Source: Cyanobium sp. Morenito 9A2 (GTDB taxonomy: Bacteria; Cyanobacteriota; Cyanobacteriia; PCC-6307; Cyanobiaceae). From it: a stretch of 64,000 bases of DNA. The position numbers were made by a program, and so were the translations under genes. The notes below the pieces were generated by a model. It was not told the DNA's origin. It saw only the letters and a program-made list of their open reading frames with translations, and did no database searches. This document shows positions 37,257 through 46,544 of the stretch, piece by piece (positions within the stretch are counted from its first letter, which is position 1; the number at the start of each line of letters is the position of its first letter). The stretch covers positions 1 through 64,000 of the forward strand of contig NZ_JAGQBJ010000001.1 of assembly GCF_024345575.1 (NCBI RefSeq). Direction: 5' to 3'.

Positions 37257-37856
37257 TCATGGTGCCGTCGAGGTTCCAGAGTCCAGAGGCGCCCAGGGGG
37301 CGGGGGCAGCACGGGTGTGTCCTGGGCGGCCGCACAGGACGATGGCTTCTCGCCCTGAGCGAATTTGGTGCCACTGTGCTTACCCGTGCCCCTTTGAGGA
37401 GAGCATCGGCGCCGGGGCAATCGGAGGGATTTTTCGGTTACGAGCGCCCTCGTGCCTGAAACGGGGCCCGCGGTGGTGACGAGGGCCGACCTGGGCGGAT
37501 GGCGCGCCGGGAACAAGGACGCTGGATGGTTTCATTCCAACTGGGGGTGGTAACGAGGGAGGCAGACGGGATTCGGGTTCCATCCCACCACCATCCTGGG
37601 GAGCATCCAGAATCACCAGTACATGGGTCGCGCGGGATCCGAAGCAGAGATCCGCTTGGGGCAGAGGGAACCAACACCAGTCCCCTTGCAGGATCAACCA
37701 AAACCATGGATCGACGGAACTCCCCAACCAGGTCGTTCATCTGGGCCTGCGGAACCAGTCGACGGTGGGCGTTCTTCAGCCCAGGACTTCAATCCCAGAT
37801 TGAGGACGGCCGCAAGGAATTAGCCCCTGCCTGGGCGGTGCTGAGAACGCTGCGGC
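37257..37856. other. Non-coding stretch with repeats and pairing potential
   Basis: No gene is recognised in these 600 bases. A near-identical 14-base direct repeat, GGTGGTNACGAGGG, occurs at 37472-37485 and 37546-37559. GGATGGT (37524-37530) can pair with ACCATCC (37590-37596), with GGGTGG and CCACC sequences nested inside. This could be a structured RNA or a repeat remnant. Confidence 0.4.
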
Positions 37857-39068
37857 TCAGAGGCTGGCCAGGGCTTCAAGCAAGTGATCCACTTCCCCTT
37901 CCGTCGTGGTGAGGTGGGTGCAGGCCCGGAGACAGGCGGGCTGTTCCAGGCTGCGGATCCACAGGCCCCGCTCCCCCAGGGCTTTCACCACAGCGGTGGG
38001 GTCGTGGCCCTCCACGTGGAAGCTCACCAGCCCGGCCGTGGGCGGTGCCTCCAGCACGGGCTTCACACCGGCCGCATCCTGCAGGCCCCGCCAGAGGCGT
38101 CCGCTGGGCTCTTTGATCAGCTCCAGCCGGCGCTCAATCGGACCCACCTGCTCGAGCAGCTCCAGGGAGTGCAGCAGGCCAGCGACCAGGGGCACGCAGG
38201 AGGTGGCCACCTCGAAACGGCGGCCATCGGGGTGCCAGCCGCCGTGCTCGTCGGTTTCCTGGCGCAGGTTGCGCCAGCCGATCAGCGTGGGGCTGGCCTG
38301 CTCCAGCACTCGCTCCGAAAGGGCCACGCCCCCCAGCCCCTCGGGGCCGCAGGCCCACTTGTGCCCGGTGAAGGCGTAAATGTCGGCGGCCCCGGCGGCG
38401 GGGCCGATGGGCAGGCTCCCAAAGGATTGAGCCGCATCCACCAGCAACCAGGGGCGGCGGGGGTGGGCCGCCAGGCGCTCGGCCACCGCTGGGATCGGCA
38501 TCTCCACGCCCGTGTTCCAGAGCAGGTGGGAGAGCACCACCAAGCGGGTGGAGGGGGTAAGGGCACGCTCCAGGGCGTCCAGGGCCGCCTCTGGGGCGCT
38601 GGCCCCGTTCCCTCCCACCAGCGTCTTCACACCAAAACGGCCCAGCTGGAGACCCTGGCGCCGGGCCAGCTCCGTGCAGGCGGCCACCACGCCGTGGTGT
38701 TCGCAGTCGCTGATCAGGATCTGGTCGCCCGGCTCCCAGGGGAGACCCCAGAGCGGCAGCACGCAGCCACTGCTGACATTTTCGGTGAGGGCCAGCCGAT
38801 GGGTGGGCACACCACAGCTGGCGGCCAGGCTGCGGCGCAGCCTGGATGTGAGCGTCTCCAGCCAGGGCCACAGGGCGCTGGTGAACGGCCCCAGCTCCTG
38901 AATCGTGGCGAAGGCCTCGCTGATCGCCTCAAGGGAGGGAGTGGGCAAGGGGCCCTGGCCGCCGTAGTTGAAGTAGGTCTTGTGTGTCAGGGCGGGCATC
39001 AGAGCCCGCAGCTGGTCTGGGGTCAGGGAGCCCCTCTGAGGGACACTCTGGGGCTCAGGCAGGGCCAT
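37857..39068 (-). CDS. Class V aminotransferase, cysteine/cystine C-S-lyase-like
   Basis: The 403-residue PLP enzyme belongs to the class V aminotransferase/NifS superfamily. It has FNYGGQGPLP at the start, DCEHHGVV, LVDAAQSFGSLPI (PLP Asp) and the PLP Lys in TGHKWACGPEGLGG, about residue 234. ENVSSGC near residue 93 replaces the usual NifS substrate loop, and no active-site Cys loop for desulfurase is obvious. This pattern is closest to cyanobacterial L-cysteine/cystine lyases such as Synechocystis C-DES, which release sulfide or persulfide. Isopenicillin-N-epimerase-like functions are an alternative. Confidence 0.8.
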   Translation of the reverse strand: MALPEPQSVPQRGSLTPDQLRALMPALTHKTYFNYGGQGPLPTPSLEAISEAFATIQELGPFTSALWPWLETLTSRLRRSLAASCGVPTHRLALTENVSSGCVLPLWGLPWEPGDQILISDCEHHGVVAACTELARRQGLQLGRFGVKTLVGGNGASAPEAALDALERALTPSTRLVVLSHLLWNTGVEMPIPAVAERLAAHPRRPWLLVDAAQSFGSLPIGPAAGAADIYAFTGHKWACGPEGLGGVALSERVLEQASPTLIGWRNLRQETDEHGGWHPDGRRFEVATSCVPLVAGLLHSLELLEQVGPIERRLELIKEPSGRLWRGLQDAAGVKPVLEAPPTAGLVSFHVEGHDPTAVVKALGERGLWIRSLEQPACLRACTHLTTTEGEVDHLLEALASL

Positions 39069-39109
39069 GGAAGGAATCTGCCGTTTCTATCAGCGTTGGT
39101 TCGTGGCGC

Positions 39110-39271
39110 TCAGAGCACCTGGCCCACCATCACCGCAGCCACAGCGGAGAACAGCGTGATCCCCAAGGCGGTGAGGGGATTCTGACCCTGGGCCACCGCA
39201 AAGCTGGTGATCACCCCGGCCCCGATGCAGGCCACGGTCAGTTGCATGGCGATGGAAGGGCGTGTCTCCAA
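39110..39271 (-). CDS. Very small membrane protein (45-53 aa)
   Basis: The peptide core MQLTVACIGAGVITSFAVAQ, then NPLTALGITLFSAVAAVMVG, forms two hydrophobic helices joined by a short polar turn. A TTG at 39271 gives 53 residues beginning LETRPSIAMQ; the ATG at 39247 gives 45. Composition and the clean two-helix pattern support a real gene. It sits 41 bases before the C-S-lyase-like gene on the same strand. Function unknown. Confidence 0.55.
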   Translation of the reverse strand: METRPSIAMQLTVACIGAGVITSFAVAQGQNPLTALGITLFSAVAAVMVGQVL

Positions 39272-39375
39272 GGGATCACCGATCGGGTGGGCTGAAGCTA
39301 GGAGTCCTGCCCCGCTCCGCCTGAGCCTCCCCGGGGGCTTCGTTACGGTGCGTTGGCTTTCGTTACCACCCGCAA

Positions 39376-40854
39376 TCAGGGGCGACGGGAGGCGGGGCGG
39401 GCTCGGCCGCTGCTGGCCCATTGCTTGAGGGCCTCAAGCTGTTCCCTGGCCGTTCGTGCCAGGGGCACCAGTTGGGCCGCCGCGCCGATCAGGTCGGCCT
39501 CGCCGAACTCCCGGCCCTCGCTGAAGGCCAGATGCATGGCCTCCACCACAGTCTGCTCCAGCTCGGCGCCGGAGAATCCCTCGCTGCGGTCGACCACCAC
39601 CTCCAGCGGTATGGCGTGCTCGGGCCGCCGCCGCCGCAGTTGCAGATCGAGGATGGTCCGCCGCTCGATGGCATCCGGGAGATCGAGCAGAAAGATCTCA
39701 TCGAAGCGGCCCTTGCGCAGCAGCTCCGCCGGTAACCGCTCAATGCCGTTGGCGGTGGCCACCACAAAGACCGCTGAGCTCTTTTCGGCCATCCAGGTGA
39801 GCAGGCTGGCCAGCACCCGCTGGCTGGTGCCGCCGTCGCTGCGGCCGTCACCGCCGAAGCCCTTGTCGATCTCGTCGATCCAGAGCACGCAGGGGGCCAT
39901 GGCCTCCGCCCGCTGGATCATTTCCCTGGTGCGCGCCTCGCTCGCCCCGACCAGCCCGGCGAACAGCCGGCCCACATCCAGCCGCAGCAACGGCATCGCC
40001 CAGCCGTGGGCGATCGCCTTGGCGGTGAGCGACTTGCCGGTGCCCTGGGGTCCCACCAGAAGCACCCCCCGGGGGAGGGGCAGTCCGTAGCGACGCGCCT
40101 CGTCGCTGAAGGCCTGGTGGCGCCGCTCCAGCCATTGCTTCAGGGCCTCGTGGCCACCGATGTCGGCGGGACTGGCCTCACTGGGGCAGTACTCCAGCAA
40201 TTCGCTGCGGGCGATCGCCTGGCGCTTCTCCTCCAGGATTTCGGCCAGATCGTCACTGCCCAGGCGGCCGCGGCGGGCCAGCCCCCGCGCGGCCACCTGA
40301 CGGATGCGCTGTTCGCTCAGGCCACTGCAGCTATGGGCGAGCTGCTCCAGTTCGTTGGGCGCCAGGGGCTGTTCGCTGGCCTGGGCGATGCTCATCAGCA
40401 GCGCGCGGATCGCGTCGGGCTCGGGCAGGGGCAGATCGAGAACCGTGATGCACTCCTCCAGCTCCCGAGGCAGCTGCCACTCGGCGGCGGTGATCACCAC
40501 GGTGTGCGGGTGTTGGCGCAGGCTGACGAACAGATTGCGCAGCTTGCGGCAGACGGCCCCGTCTTCGCTATAGCGGTGGAAGTCATGCAGCACAAGGATC
40601 GCTCCTTGCACGCCCGTGAGCCCATCGAGGCACTGGAGGGCCGCCAGGGGGTTGCGGGCGGCCTCACCCTCGCGGTTGGGCAGTCCGCGCAGGCCCTGGA
40701 TGAAATCCCAGCGCAGCAGCAGGCGTTGGCCCAGCCGCCGCGCCCCCTCCCCCAGCAGGGTGGCGATGCGCTCCTCTTCGGGGCTGCGGATCCAGAGGAT
40801 CGGCGTGCGGGCGCGGATCAGCAGATCCAGATGGTCTGACCAGGTCTGGCCCAT
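39376..40854 (-). CDS. ycf46: Ycf46-type AAA ATPase
   Basis: The 492-residue protein has a degenerate N-terminal AAA-like half and a canonical C-terminal AAA module. The Walker A motif is [13 protein letters not shown] (about 266-278), Walker B is VLWIDEIDK, and sensor 1 is [11 protein letters not shown]. The Arg finger region is RKGRFDEIF and the end is [15 protein letters not shown]. This is Ycf46, which is plastid-encoded in red algae and linked to photosynthetic regulation and inorganic-carbon uptake in Synechocystis. It starts 6 bases after the DUF177 stop. Confidence 0.93.
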   Translation of the reverse strand: MGQTWSDHLDLLIRARTPILWIRSPEEERIATLLGEGARRLGQRLLLRWDFIQGLRGLPNREGEAARNPLAALQCLDGLTGVQGAILVLHDFHRYSEDGAVCRKLRNLFVSLRQHPHTVVITAAEWQLPRELEECITVLDLPLPEPDAIRALLMSIAQASEQPLAPNELEQLAHSCSGLSEQRIRQVAARGLARRGRLGSDDLAEILEEKRQAIARSELLEYCPSEASPADIGGHEALKQWLERRHQAFSDEARRYGLPLPRGVLLVGPQGTGKSLTAKAIAHGWAMPLLRLDVGRLFAGLVGASEARTREMIQRAEAMAPCVLWIDEIDKGFGGDGRSDGGTSQRVLASLLTWMAEKSSAVFVVATANGIERLPAELLRKGRFDEIFLLDLPDAIERRTILDLQLRRRRPEHAIPLEVVVDRSEGFSGAELEQTVVEAMHLAFSEGREFGEADLIGAAAQLVPLARTAREQLEALKQWASSGRARPASRRP

Positions 40855-40860
40855 GGCGAC

Positions 40861-41376
40861 TCAGGGCAATGGCAGGTTGCGAAGGGCCGCCCATCGGGGG
40901 TCCCCGCCGCCGGTGCTGGATGGGTGCCCTGCGGGGGGCGCCTTCCCAGGCAGATCCGGGCCTGGGCAGTCCAGGCCGCAGTCGTTGCGCAGGGGCAGTT
41001 GCAGGTGGAGCTGCTCGAACAGCCAACGGGCTGGATCGAAACTGCTGCGGGGATCAAGGGTTTCCAGGGGAACGTCCGAATCCAGCTCCAGCACCGCCCC
41101 GGTTTCATCCCTGGGTTCACCCAGCTCGATCAGCTCATGGCTATCGGTCGCCAGGGGATGGTTGTAGGAGCCCAGGCAGCGATCACAGCAGAGGTTGACG
41201 ATCGTTTCAGCCCGGGCCCGCACCTCAAGAACGGTGCCTTGGTGCCGTGCCTCCAGTTCCCCCCGCACCGGGGTGAGGCTGTCCAGGTCGTCGAGGGGTT
41301 GATCCACACTCCAACGGCGTCCAGCCGGCAGAAGCCTGAGCTCCTGCAGGGGCACCGGCCGGAGCGCATCGCTCAC
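40861..41376 (-). CDS. DUF177/YceD-family protein
   Basis: The 171-residue protein has the DUF177 core: [20 protein letters not shown], a zinc-type Cys set ([15 protein letters not shown]) and [13 protein letters not shown]. YceD homologues are associated with 23S rRNA accumulation. The start overlaps the yidC stop by 4 bases (ATGA), so translation is coupled. It lies in the rpmH-rnpA-yidC block. Confidence 0.9.
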   Translation of the reverse strand: MSDALRPVPLQELRLLPAGRRWSVDQPLDDLDSLTPVRGELEARHQGTVLEVRARAETIVNLCCDRCLGSYNHPLATDSHELIELGEPRDETGAVLELDSDVPLETLDPRSSFDPARWLFEQLHLQLPLRNDCGLDCPGPDLPGKAPPAGHPSSTGGGDPRWAALRNLPLP

Positions 41377-42509
41377 TTTTTGCCCTTGGGCTCGAAGGGC
41401 AGCCGATCGATCCCAGCCCCTCCGGCGCTGGCCGTCACGGTCTGTTGGGTGAGCTGCTGATCAAGGATCGCCTGGAGGTTGTCGGGCAGGGCCTCACGGG
41501 TGAGCAGGAAGGTCTGCAGGGCCTGGAAGATGTTGGCGACAACCATGTAGAGGAGGACCCCGGCCGGCAGGGGGAAGAACAGGAACATCCCCGTGATCAT
41601 CACGGGTGTGATCTTGTTGGCGGTGGCCTGCTGGGGGTTGGCGGGCATGCCGAGGCCTGAGAGCACCTGGGAGGCCAGCAGGCTCAGGCCGAAACCTCCC
41701 ACCAGGATGGCGATGTCCCAGTTGATGGCGCCATCGGTGTAGAAGCCCACCTGGCCGAGGGCCTTGATGAACAGGAAGCCGCTGCGGGCCGCGAGGCCCG
41801 GGATGGTGGCCTCCACGGTGGCATCACCGGGGGCCAGGGCCTCAACCGTGCCATCGCTGCTGACACGCACCACCTCCTCACCCTTGCTGACTTTCCAGGA
41901 GGGCTTGAAGGCCTCTCCGTTGTCAACACCCGCCAGCAGGGAGCTGAAGGATTCCCCTTGCTTGGTTTCGATGCGCACCTGCTGGCGCTCGCCGACGCCG
42001 AGCTTGGTGCCCCCAGGAAGGCTGGCAATCACCGGCACATGCTGGGTTTCAGTGACAAAGATCGAGTGACTGGCGCTGGTGAAGGGCTTCGGCTCCACGG
42101 CGGCGATCTGGTCGGCGGGCAGCACCTTGAGGTTGAGGGTGTAGGGCACATCCGCGAACGGTGAACCCCGCAGGGTGGCGAAGAGGGCGAACAGGATCGG
42201 CATCTGCACCAGCAGGGGCAGACAGCCCGCCAGGGGGCTGCCGAATTCCTTCATCAGCTTGCCGAGTTCCTCCTGTTGCTTCTGGGGGTCGGAGGCGTGG
42301 CGCGCCTTGATCTCGGCCTGGCGCTTCTGCATCACCGGCTGGGCGATGCGCATGCGCCGGGCGCTGCGGATGGAGCCGGCGCTCAAAGGGAAAAGGGCCA
42401 GCCGGATCACCACCGTCAGGGCAATGATCGCCAGCCCGTAGCTGGGAACCAATCCGTAGAAGAAATCGAGGATCGGGAGCAGCAGGTTGTCGGAGATGTA
42501 GCCGATCAC
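41373..42509 (-). CDS. yidC: Membrane protein insertase YidC
   Basis: YidC inserts and folds membrane proteins. In cyanobacteria it serves both plasma and thylakoid membranes. The 378-residue protein has the first helix [20 protein letters not shown], the basic cytoplasmic loop [33 protein letters not shown] and IGF-like late helices ([20 protein letters not shown]). An extracytoplasmic domain is inserted after the second conserved helix (about residues 130-250), as in cyanobacterial forms. The start ATG is at 42509. Confidence 0.96.
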   Translation of the reverse strand: MIGYISDNLLLPILDFFYGLVPSYGLAIIALTVVIRLALFPLSAGSIRSARRMRIAQPVMQKRQAEIKARHASDPQKQQEELGKLMKEFGSPLAGCLPLLVQMPILFALFATLRGSPFADVPYTLNLKVLPADQIAAVEPKPFTSASHSIFVTETQHVPVIASLPGGTKLGVGERQQVRIETKQGESFSSLLAGVDNGEAFKPSWKVSKGEEVVRVSSDGTVEALAPGDATVEATIPGLAARSGFLFIKALGQVGFYTDGAINWDIAILVGGFGLSLLASQVLSGLGMPANPQQATANKITPVMITGMFLFFPLPAGVLLYMVVANIFQALQTFLLTREALPDNLQAILDQQLTQQTVTASAGGAGIDRLPFEPKGKK

Positions 42510-42582
42510 GGCGTCGGGGCGTCAGAGGACGGGGTCGATGGGGCCAGTGTGCATGAGCGCAGGCCGTTGGCGCCGGGCAGCC

Positions 42583-43017
42583 TCAGGCGCTGGCGGCCTG
42601 GGTCGTGCCGAATCCATTGGGAGCTGCGGGGACGCGCGCGGCAATCTGTTCTTTGATGTAGGCCTCCGTTTCGCGGAACCGGGGCACGGCGCGCATCTCC
42701 AGGCGGGCTCCGTCGCTCAGCACCAACACCATGTCGCCCCAGAAGCCCAGGCCGCGGGGAATCGAGCGCACCTCCTTGATCTGGCTGTAGACCACCTGGC
42801 TGCGGTCCTGGCCCCGCCAGCCCCCCGTCACCGAGACCCGGCGACTGGTGATGCGGAAACGGAGCCAGAGGGCGCGCACGATCGCCCCTACGGCGAAGGG
42901 GATGCCGATCACCGTGAGCCCGAAGAGCAGGTTGAGGATCAGATCGCCCCGGGCGGGACCACCCTCGAAGAACAGGGATTCGGAGCTGGTCAGCGTGCTG
43001 CTGGGGTCTGTGGTCAT
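42583..43017 (-). CDS. PH-like (bPH2) domain membrane protein
   Basis: The 144-residue protein has a hydrophobic segment (LILNLLFGLTVIGIPFAVGA) followed by RALWLRFRITSRRVSVTGGW and SQVVYSQIKEVRSIPRGLGF. It ends with DMVLVLSDGARLEMRAV. This is the bacterial PH-2 pattern, a membrane-bound domain of unknown ligand. Its ATG overlaps the rnpA stop by 4 bases, so it is part of the rpmH-rnpA-yidC operon, a position typical in cyanobacteria. Confidence 0.85.
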   Translation of the reverse strand: MTTDPSSTLTSSESLFFEGGPARGDLILNLLFGLTVIGIPFAVGAIVRALWLRFRITSRRVSVTGGWRGQDRSQVVYSQIKEVRSIPRGLGFWGDMVLVLSDGARLEMRAVPRFRETEAYIKEQIAARVPAAPNGFGTTQAASA

Positions 43018-43403
43018 GGGCGCAGTCCAGCTTTCAGCAAGAGCTGTGCGCATTCTCCCAGCAGATCGTCGTCGGCGACTTCTGCGCTTCCCGGTTTGAG
43101 GCTCAGCAGGAGCCAAATGCCCGGCCCCCGGGGTTCGAGAGCCGAGCAACTCAGCCGCAGACGCCCGTGGAGCAGGCGCCTCAGCCGGTTGCGCTGCACG
43201 GCCCGCTTGCTCACCTTGGTGCTGATCACGACGGCGCAGCGGCAGGGGCTGGGTGGTTGCCGTCTGAGTTCGGGTTTCAGCAGGGTGTCGCGGGCAGGAA
43301 TCAAGCGCAGCACCATCCATAGGCCTTGGTGACGCACCCCCTGCTTGTACAGGTGGTCGAACACGGAACGGCCCCTCAGCCGATGTTCCCTGGGCAGGAC
43401 CAT
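43014..43403 (-). CDS. rnpA: Ribonuclease P protein component
   Basis: RnpA is the protein cofactor of RNase P, which matures tRNA 5' ends. It begins MVLPREHRLRGRSVFDHLYK and has the RNR motif in KRAVQRNRLRRLLHGRLR. The RNA-binding helix and beta strands VISTKVSK are in place. The ATG at 43403 gives 129 residues; the frame continues upstream without homology. It lies 37 bases after rpmH, the near-universal order. Confidence 0.95.
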   Translation of the reverse strand: MVLPREHRLRGRSVFDHLYKQGVRHQGLWMVLRLIPARDTLLKPELRRQPPSPCRCAVVISTKVSKRAVQRNRLRRLLHGRLRLSCSALEPRGPGIWLLLSLKPGSAEVADDDLLGECAQLLLKAGLRP

Positions 43404-43440
43404 GGCTGCGGGGCCGTTGTTGACTGCAGGTTGACGAGCT

Positions 43441-43578
43441 TCAGACCGCCAGACGGGCACGGCCGCGGCGGCGACGGGTGCGGATCACGCGACGGCCGGT
43501 GTGGCTGCGCATGCGCACACGGAAACCGGAGACCCGCTTGCGTTTGCGACTGGTTCCTTCAAGGGTCCGTTTGGTCAT
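43441..43578 (-). CDS. rpmH: 50S ribosomal protein L34
   Basis: The 45-residue protein [20 protein letters not shown] continues [20 protein letters not shown] and ends ARLAV, an unmistakable L34. It is too short for a typical ORF scan and was read directly from the minus strand. It starts the rpmH-rnpA-PH-yidC-DUF177-ycf46 series. A GATAAG lies upstream as a possible -10 element. Confidence 0.97.
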   Translation of the reverse strand: MTKRTLEGTSRKRKRVSGFRVRMRSHTGRRVIRTRRRRGRARLAV

Positions 43579-43633
43579 GGCTCCGGCTCTGCGGCGGTTT
43601 GGACAGGATGGATCAACTTATCAGCCGGTGCGC

Positions 43634-44251
43634 TCAGTTGGATGGATCGATCTGGATGATCCAGCTTCCCAGATAGCCGGCCATGGGCACGTCGCCAGGG
43701 GCTTGGGCCAAGGCGTTGAACTGGTACATGCCGATGTTGAAGGGGTTGAACAGGTTGATGTACACCCCGATCGTTTTCGCATCCGAGACCGGTGTGTTGG
43801 GGAAAATGTCGATCGATCCCCCCCCCTTGGGGATCTCCACCACAGCAGGAATCTCCTCTAGGCAGCGCGTACGAGAGAGCATCCCACCCTCCTTCATCAC
43901 ACATAATTTGACATCTTTTGGGTCGATTTTCACATCGAATGAGGGTGGGATGGAGATGCTCAGTTTGAGGATGGCGGTCTTGCGGTCTTTGGGTTTGAGG
44001 ATGAGGTAATACTCCGAGCGCTTCAGTCGGCCGGAGTCGGTAATGAAGTAATAGAGCCTGCGGTAATCCTTATTGTTATCCCAGCGAAACTCCAGCAGGC
44101 CGGGTGTTCCCTGGGCCCGGGCCGGAGCAGATGCGGTGCCCTCCAGCAGGGCGAGGCCACCGGCCACAGCCAGTCCGCCGAGCAAGGTGGCACCGGCAGT
44201 AGCGGCAGCGATGGCCAGGGGACGCCGCAGGACGGCAAGCGGGGAGGTCAT
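43634..44251 (-). CDS. DUF2808 secreted protein
   Basis: The 205-residue protein has an N-terminal signal peptide (LAIAAATAGATLLGGLAVAG with a cleavage-like APARAQG). The DUF2808 pattern follows: LLEFRWDNNKDYRRLYYFIT, YYLILKPKDRKTAILKLSIS and MYQFNALAQAPGDVPMAGYL. This family of cyanobacterial secreted proteins has no known function. Codons are clearly richer in A and T than the neighbours (for example around 43900-44080), hinting at a distinct origin or relaxed selection. A palindromic element lies upstream (44291-44310). Confidence 0.88.
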   Translation of the reverse strand: MTSPLAVLRRPLAIAAATAGATLLGGLAVAGGLALLEGTASAPARAQGTPGLLEFRWDNNKDYRRLYYFITDSGRLKRSEYYLILKPKDRKTAILKLSISIPPSFDVKIDPKDVKLCVMKEGGMLSRTRCLEEIPAVVEIPKGGGSIDIFPNTPVSDAKTIGVYINLFNPFNIGMYQFNALAQAPGDVPMAGYLGSWIIQIDPSN

Positions 44252-44290
44252 GGTGGTGAGGAGTGGCGGGCACCGAGGCGGAGCGCCATG

Positions 44291-44310
44291 GAATCGATTC
44301 TGTTCAGAAT
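44291..44310. promoter_or_regulatory. Overlapping palindromes upstream of the DUF2808 gene
   Basis: GAATCGATTC (44291-44300) is a perfect 10-bp palindrome. ATTCTG-TT-CAGAAT (44297-44310) is a 12-base hyphenated inverted repeat sharing its left side. They lie 40-59 bases before the DUF2808 start and after the aroH stop, so they could be an operator or a transcript end structure. Confidence 0.35.
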
Positions 44311-44350
44311 GGGGGATCACCAGCCCGGGCGGTGGGCGGCAGTGGAGCTG

Positions 44351-44731
44351 TCAGTTGTGACCAGATCGGTCCGGGCGCAGCTGGGCCGCCTCCCTGAGGT
44401 AGGGGTGGATCACTGGGCGCTCACGCTCCATCCAGGCGTGCGCCAGCAGCCGGATGCAGTGGGTCAGATCACCGGCCACGGCCATCTGCTGGCAGTCCAG
44501 TAGGGCGACGGCGTCCCAGCCCGCTTGGCGCCGGGCCACCGCCGCCGGAAAACAGGCATCCAGATCCGCAGTGCAGCTGAACGTGACGGACAGCACGTGA
44601 TTACCGTCGAGCTGGTTGCGCTCGATCAGCGCTCCGATCAGCTCAGCCACCGCCTCACTAATGGCCTCGGCGGTGTTGGCGCTGGCGGTGGTGGCCCCCC
44701 GCAGGGCCCGCAGGGCCAGGGTCGCGCTCAT
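44351..44731 (-). CDS. aroH: Chorismate mutase, AroH class
   Basis: The 126-residue enzyme converts chorismate to prephenate for Phe and Tyr synthesis. The AroH fold is recognised by ALRALRGATTASANTAEAI with the active-site Arg, ERNQLDGNHVLSVTFSCTAD, FPAAVARRQAG (catalytic Arg), and LDCQQMAVAGDL. The start overlaps the sppA stop by 4 bases. Its small size distinguishes it from AroQ. Confidence 0.95.
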   Translation of the reverse strand: MSATLALRALRGATTASANTAEAISEAVAELIGALIERNQLDGNHVLSVTFSCTADLDACFPAAVARRQAGWDAVALLDCQQMAVAGDLTHCIRLLAHAWMERERPVIHPYLREAAQLRPDRSGHN

Positions 44732-45540
44732 GGGCGGTAGAGCCAGAGGGGCTGACCTCCCCAGGCCAGCTCGAGGCTGAGGGCCGTTTGCAGCTCACCC
44801 CAGAGGGCGCGACCGGGGATCAGCACCCCCAGTCCCTTGCGTGGTCTGCCGAAGGTCACCGGCCGGGTCTTCTCCTCATCGAGATCGGCCAGGCGGGCCG
44901 CCAGCCGCCGGGCGTCCTCCTCATCCCCCAGCTCATCCACCAGGCCCAGCTCCTTGGCCTGGGCGCCGCTGAACACGCGCCCGTCGGCGAAGCTGCGCAC
45001 CACGCTCTCGCTCAGCCCGCGCCCCTCGGCCACAGCAGAGACGAACTGGCCGTAGCTGGAGTCGATCAGGGCCTGCAGCAGCTCCCGCTCCCCCTCGCTG
45101 AGGGCGCGGTCCGGGGAGAGGATGTCCTTGTAGAGGCCGCTCTTGACGGTTTCGAAGCTGATGCCGATGCGCTCCAGCAGCTTCGAGAGGTTGTTGCCCC
45201 GCAGGATCACGCCGATCGAGCCGGTGATGGTGCCGGGGTTGGCGACGATTCGCTCGGCGGCCACGCCCACGTACACCCCACCAGAGGCGGAGATGTTGCC
45301 GAAGCTGGCCACCACTTTGCAGCCCTTGGCCCGCAAACGCAGCAGGCCGGCGTGGATCTCCTGGCTGTCGCCCACGGTGCCCCCGGGGCTGTCGATGCGC
45401 AGCAGGAGGGCGGGGAATTCACGTTCCTCCACCTGGTGCAAGGCCTTGAGCACCCGCTCCCGGGTGGCACCGGCGATCGGTCCTTCGATGGCAATCCTGG
45501 CCATCTTGCGGCGGGACTTGCGGCGCCAGGGCCAGGGCAT
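44728..45540 (-). CDS. sppA: Signal peptide peptidase SppA (short form)
   Basis: SppA digests cleaved signal peptides in the membrane. This 270-residue single-domain form has the nucleophile Ser in GNISASGGVYVG and a general-base Lys in SFETVKSGLYKD. The substrate channel begins LLRIDSPGGTVGDSQEI. SGAQAKELGLVDELG is the family C-terminal signature. The start at 45540 is supported by a short basic N-terminus (MPWPWRRKSRRK). Synechocystis SppA1 acts in light-dependent antenna breakdown; a similar role here is possible. Confidence 0.93.
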   Translation of the reverse strand: MPWPWRRKSRRKMARIAIEGPIAGATRERVLKALHQVEEREFPALLLRIDSPGGTVGDSQEIHAGLLRLRAKGCKVVASFGNISASGGVYVGVAAERIVANPGTITGSIGVILRGNNLSKLLERIGISFETVKSGLYKDILSPDRALSEGERELLQALIDSSYGQFVSAVAEGRGLSESVVRSFADGRVFSGAQAKELGLVDELGDEEDARRLAARLADLDEEKTRPVTFGRPRKGLGVLIPGRALWGELQTALSLELAWGGQPLWLYRP

Positions 45541-45593
45541 GAAACGCAGTGCGCAGTGGCTGGATCTTAAAAAGGGGCTCCCACTCCTGCCCA

Positions 45594-46544
45594 ATGCCCT
45601 CTCTGCCGCGCTGGCTGCTGATGCTGCTGCCTTTCGCGCTCTGGGGCACGGCGATGGCCGCCATGAAACCACTCCTGCCGGGCGCGGGTCCGCTCACCCT
45701 CGCCTGGATGCGCCTGGTGCCCGCCGGTGCTCTGGTGCTTCTGGCCGCTGTCCTGTCGGGTCGCCCCCTGGGGGTCGATCGCCGCGACCTGGCCTGGCTG
45801 CTCCTGTTCGCCTCGATCGACGGCACCTTGTTTCAGGCGTTGCTGGCCAGGGGCCTGGGCCAGACCGGCGCTGGATTGGGGTCAGTGCTGATCGATTCCC
45901 AACCCCTGGTGGTGGCACTGCTGGCCCGCAGCCTGTTTGCTGAGGCGATCAATCCGGTGGGTTGGTTTGGCCTGCTGCTGGGGCTGCTGGGGATCGTGTG
46001 TCTGGGCTTGCCGGCGCCGCTCTTGCAGCACTGGTGGCTCGAGGCCCCAACGAGCCTGGGGGCACGGGCCTGGAGCCACGGCGAACTCTGGATGCTGGGG
46101 GCTGCCCTGGCGATGGCCTTCGGCACCGTGATCAGTCGTTATGCCTGCCGGTACAGCGACCCGGTGGCGATCACCGGCTGGCACATGCTCCTGGGGGGGC
46201 TGCCGCTTCTGGCCGGAGCGGCTCTCGCCCCCCTGGTGTTCAGTGCGGCCCCCCCCTTCTGGCCCGCCTGGTCAGCCCTGGATTGGGGCCTGATGGCCTA
46301 CGCCAGTATTTTTGGCAGCGCCCTGGCCTACGGCCTGTTCTTCTGGTTCGCCAGCCGCGGCGACCTCACCGGTTTCAGCTCCCTGACCTTCCTCACCCCT
46401 CTGTTCGCCTTGGTCTGCGGCCAGCTGCTCCTGGGGGAAGAGCTGCGGCCCCTGCAGTGGTTGGGGGCGGCGGTGGCCCTGGCTTCAGTGTTGCTGATCA
46501 ATCGGCGCCAGCAGCTCTGGGAGAGGGGGACACATGGCAGCTGA
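45594..46544 (+). CDS. EamA/DMT-family transporter
   Basis: The 316-residue protein has ten hydrophobic helices in two EamA halves. The first half starts LLMLLPFALWGTAMAAMKPL and the second at about residue 155 (LGAALAMAFGTVISRYA). FASRGDLTGFSSLTFLTPLF and LGEELRPLQWLGAAVALASV end it, which is the DMT-superfamily pattern. Members export amino acids, purines or sugars, and specificity is not visible. The start is ATG at 45594. Its last 11 bases overlap the glycosyltransferase gene, suggesting joint expression. Confidence 0.88.
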   Translation: MPSLPRWLLMLLPFALWGTAMAAMKPLLPGAGPLTLAWMRLVPAGALVLLAAVLSGRPLGVDRRDLAWLLLFASIDGTLFQALLARGLGQTGAGLGSVLIDSQPLVVALLARSLFAEAINPVGWFGLLLGLLGIVCLGLPAPLLQHWWLEAPTSLGARAWSHGELWMLGAALAMAFGTVISRYACRYSDPVAITGWHMLLGGLPLLAGAALAPLVFSAAPPFWPAWSALDWGLMAYASIFGSALAYGLFFWFASRGDLTGFSSLTFLTPLFALVCGQLLLGEELRPLQWLGAAVALASVLLINRRQQLWERGTHGS

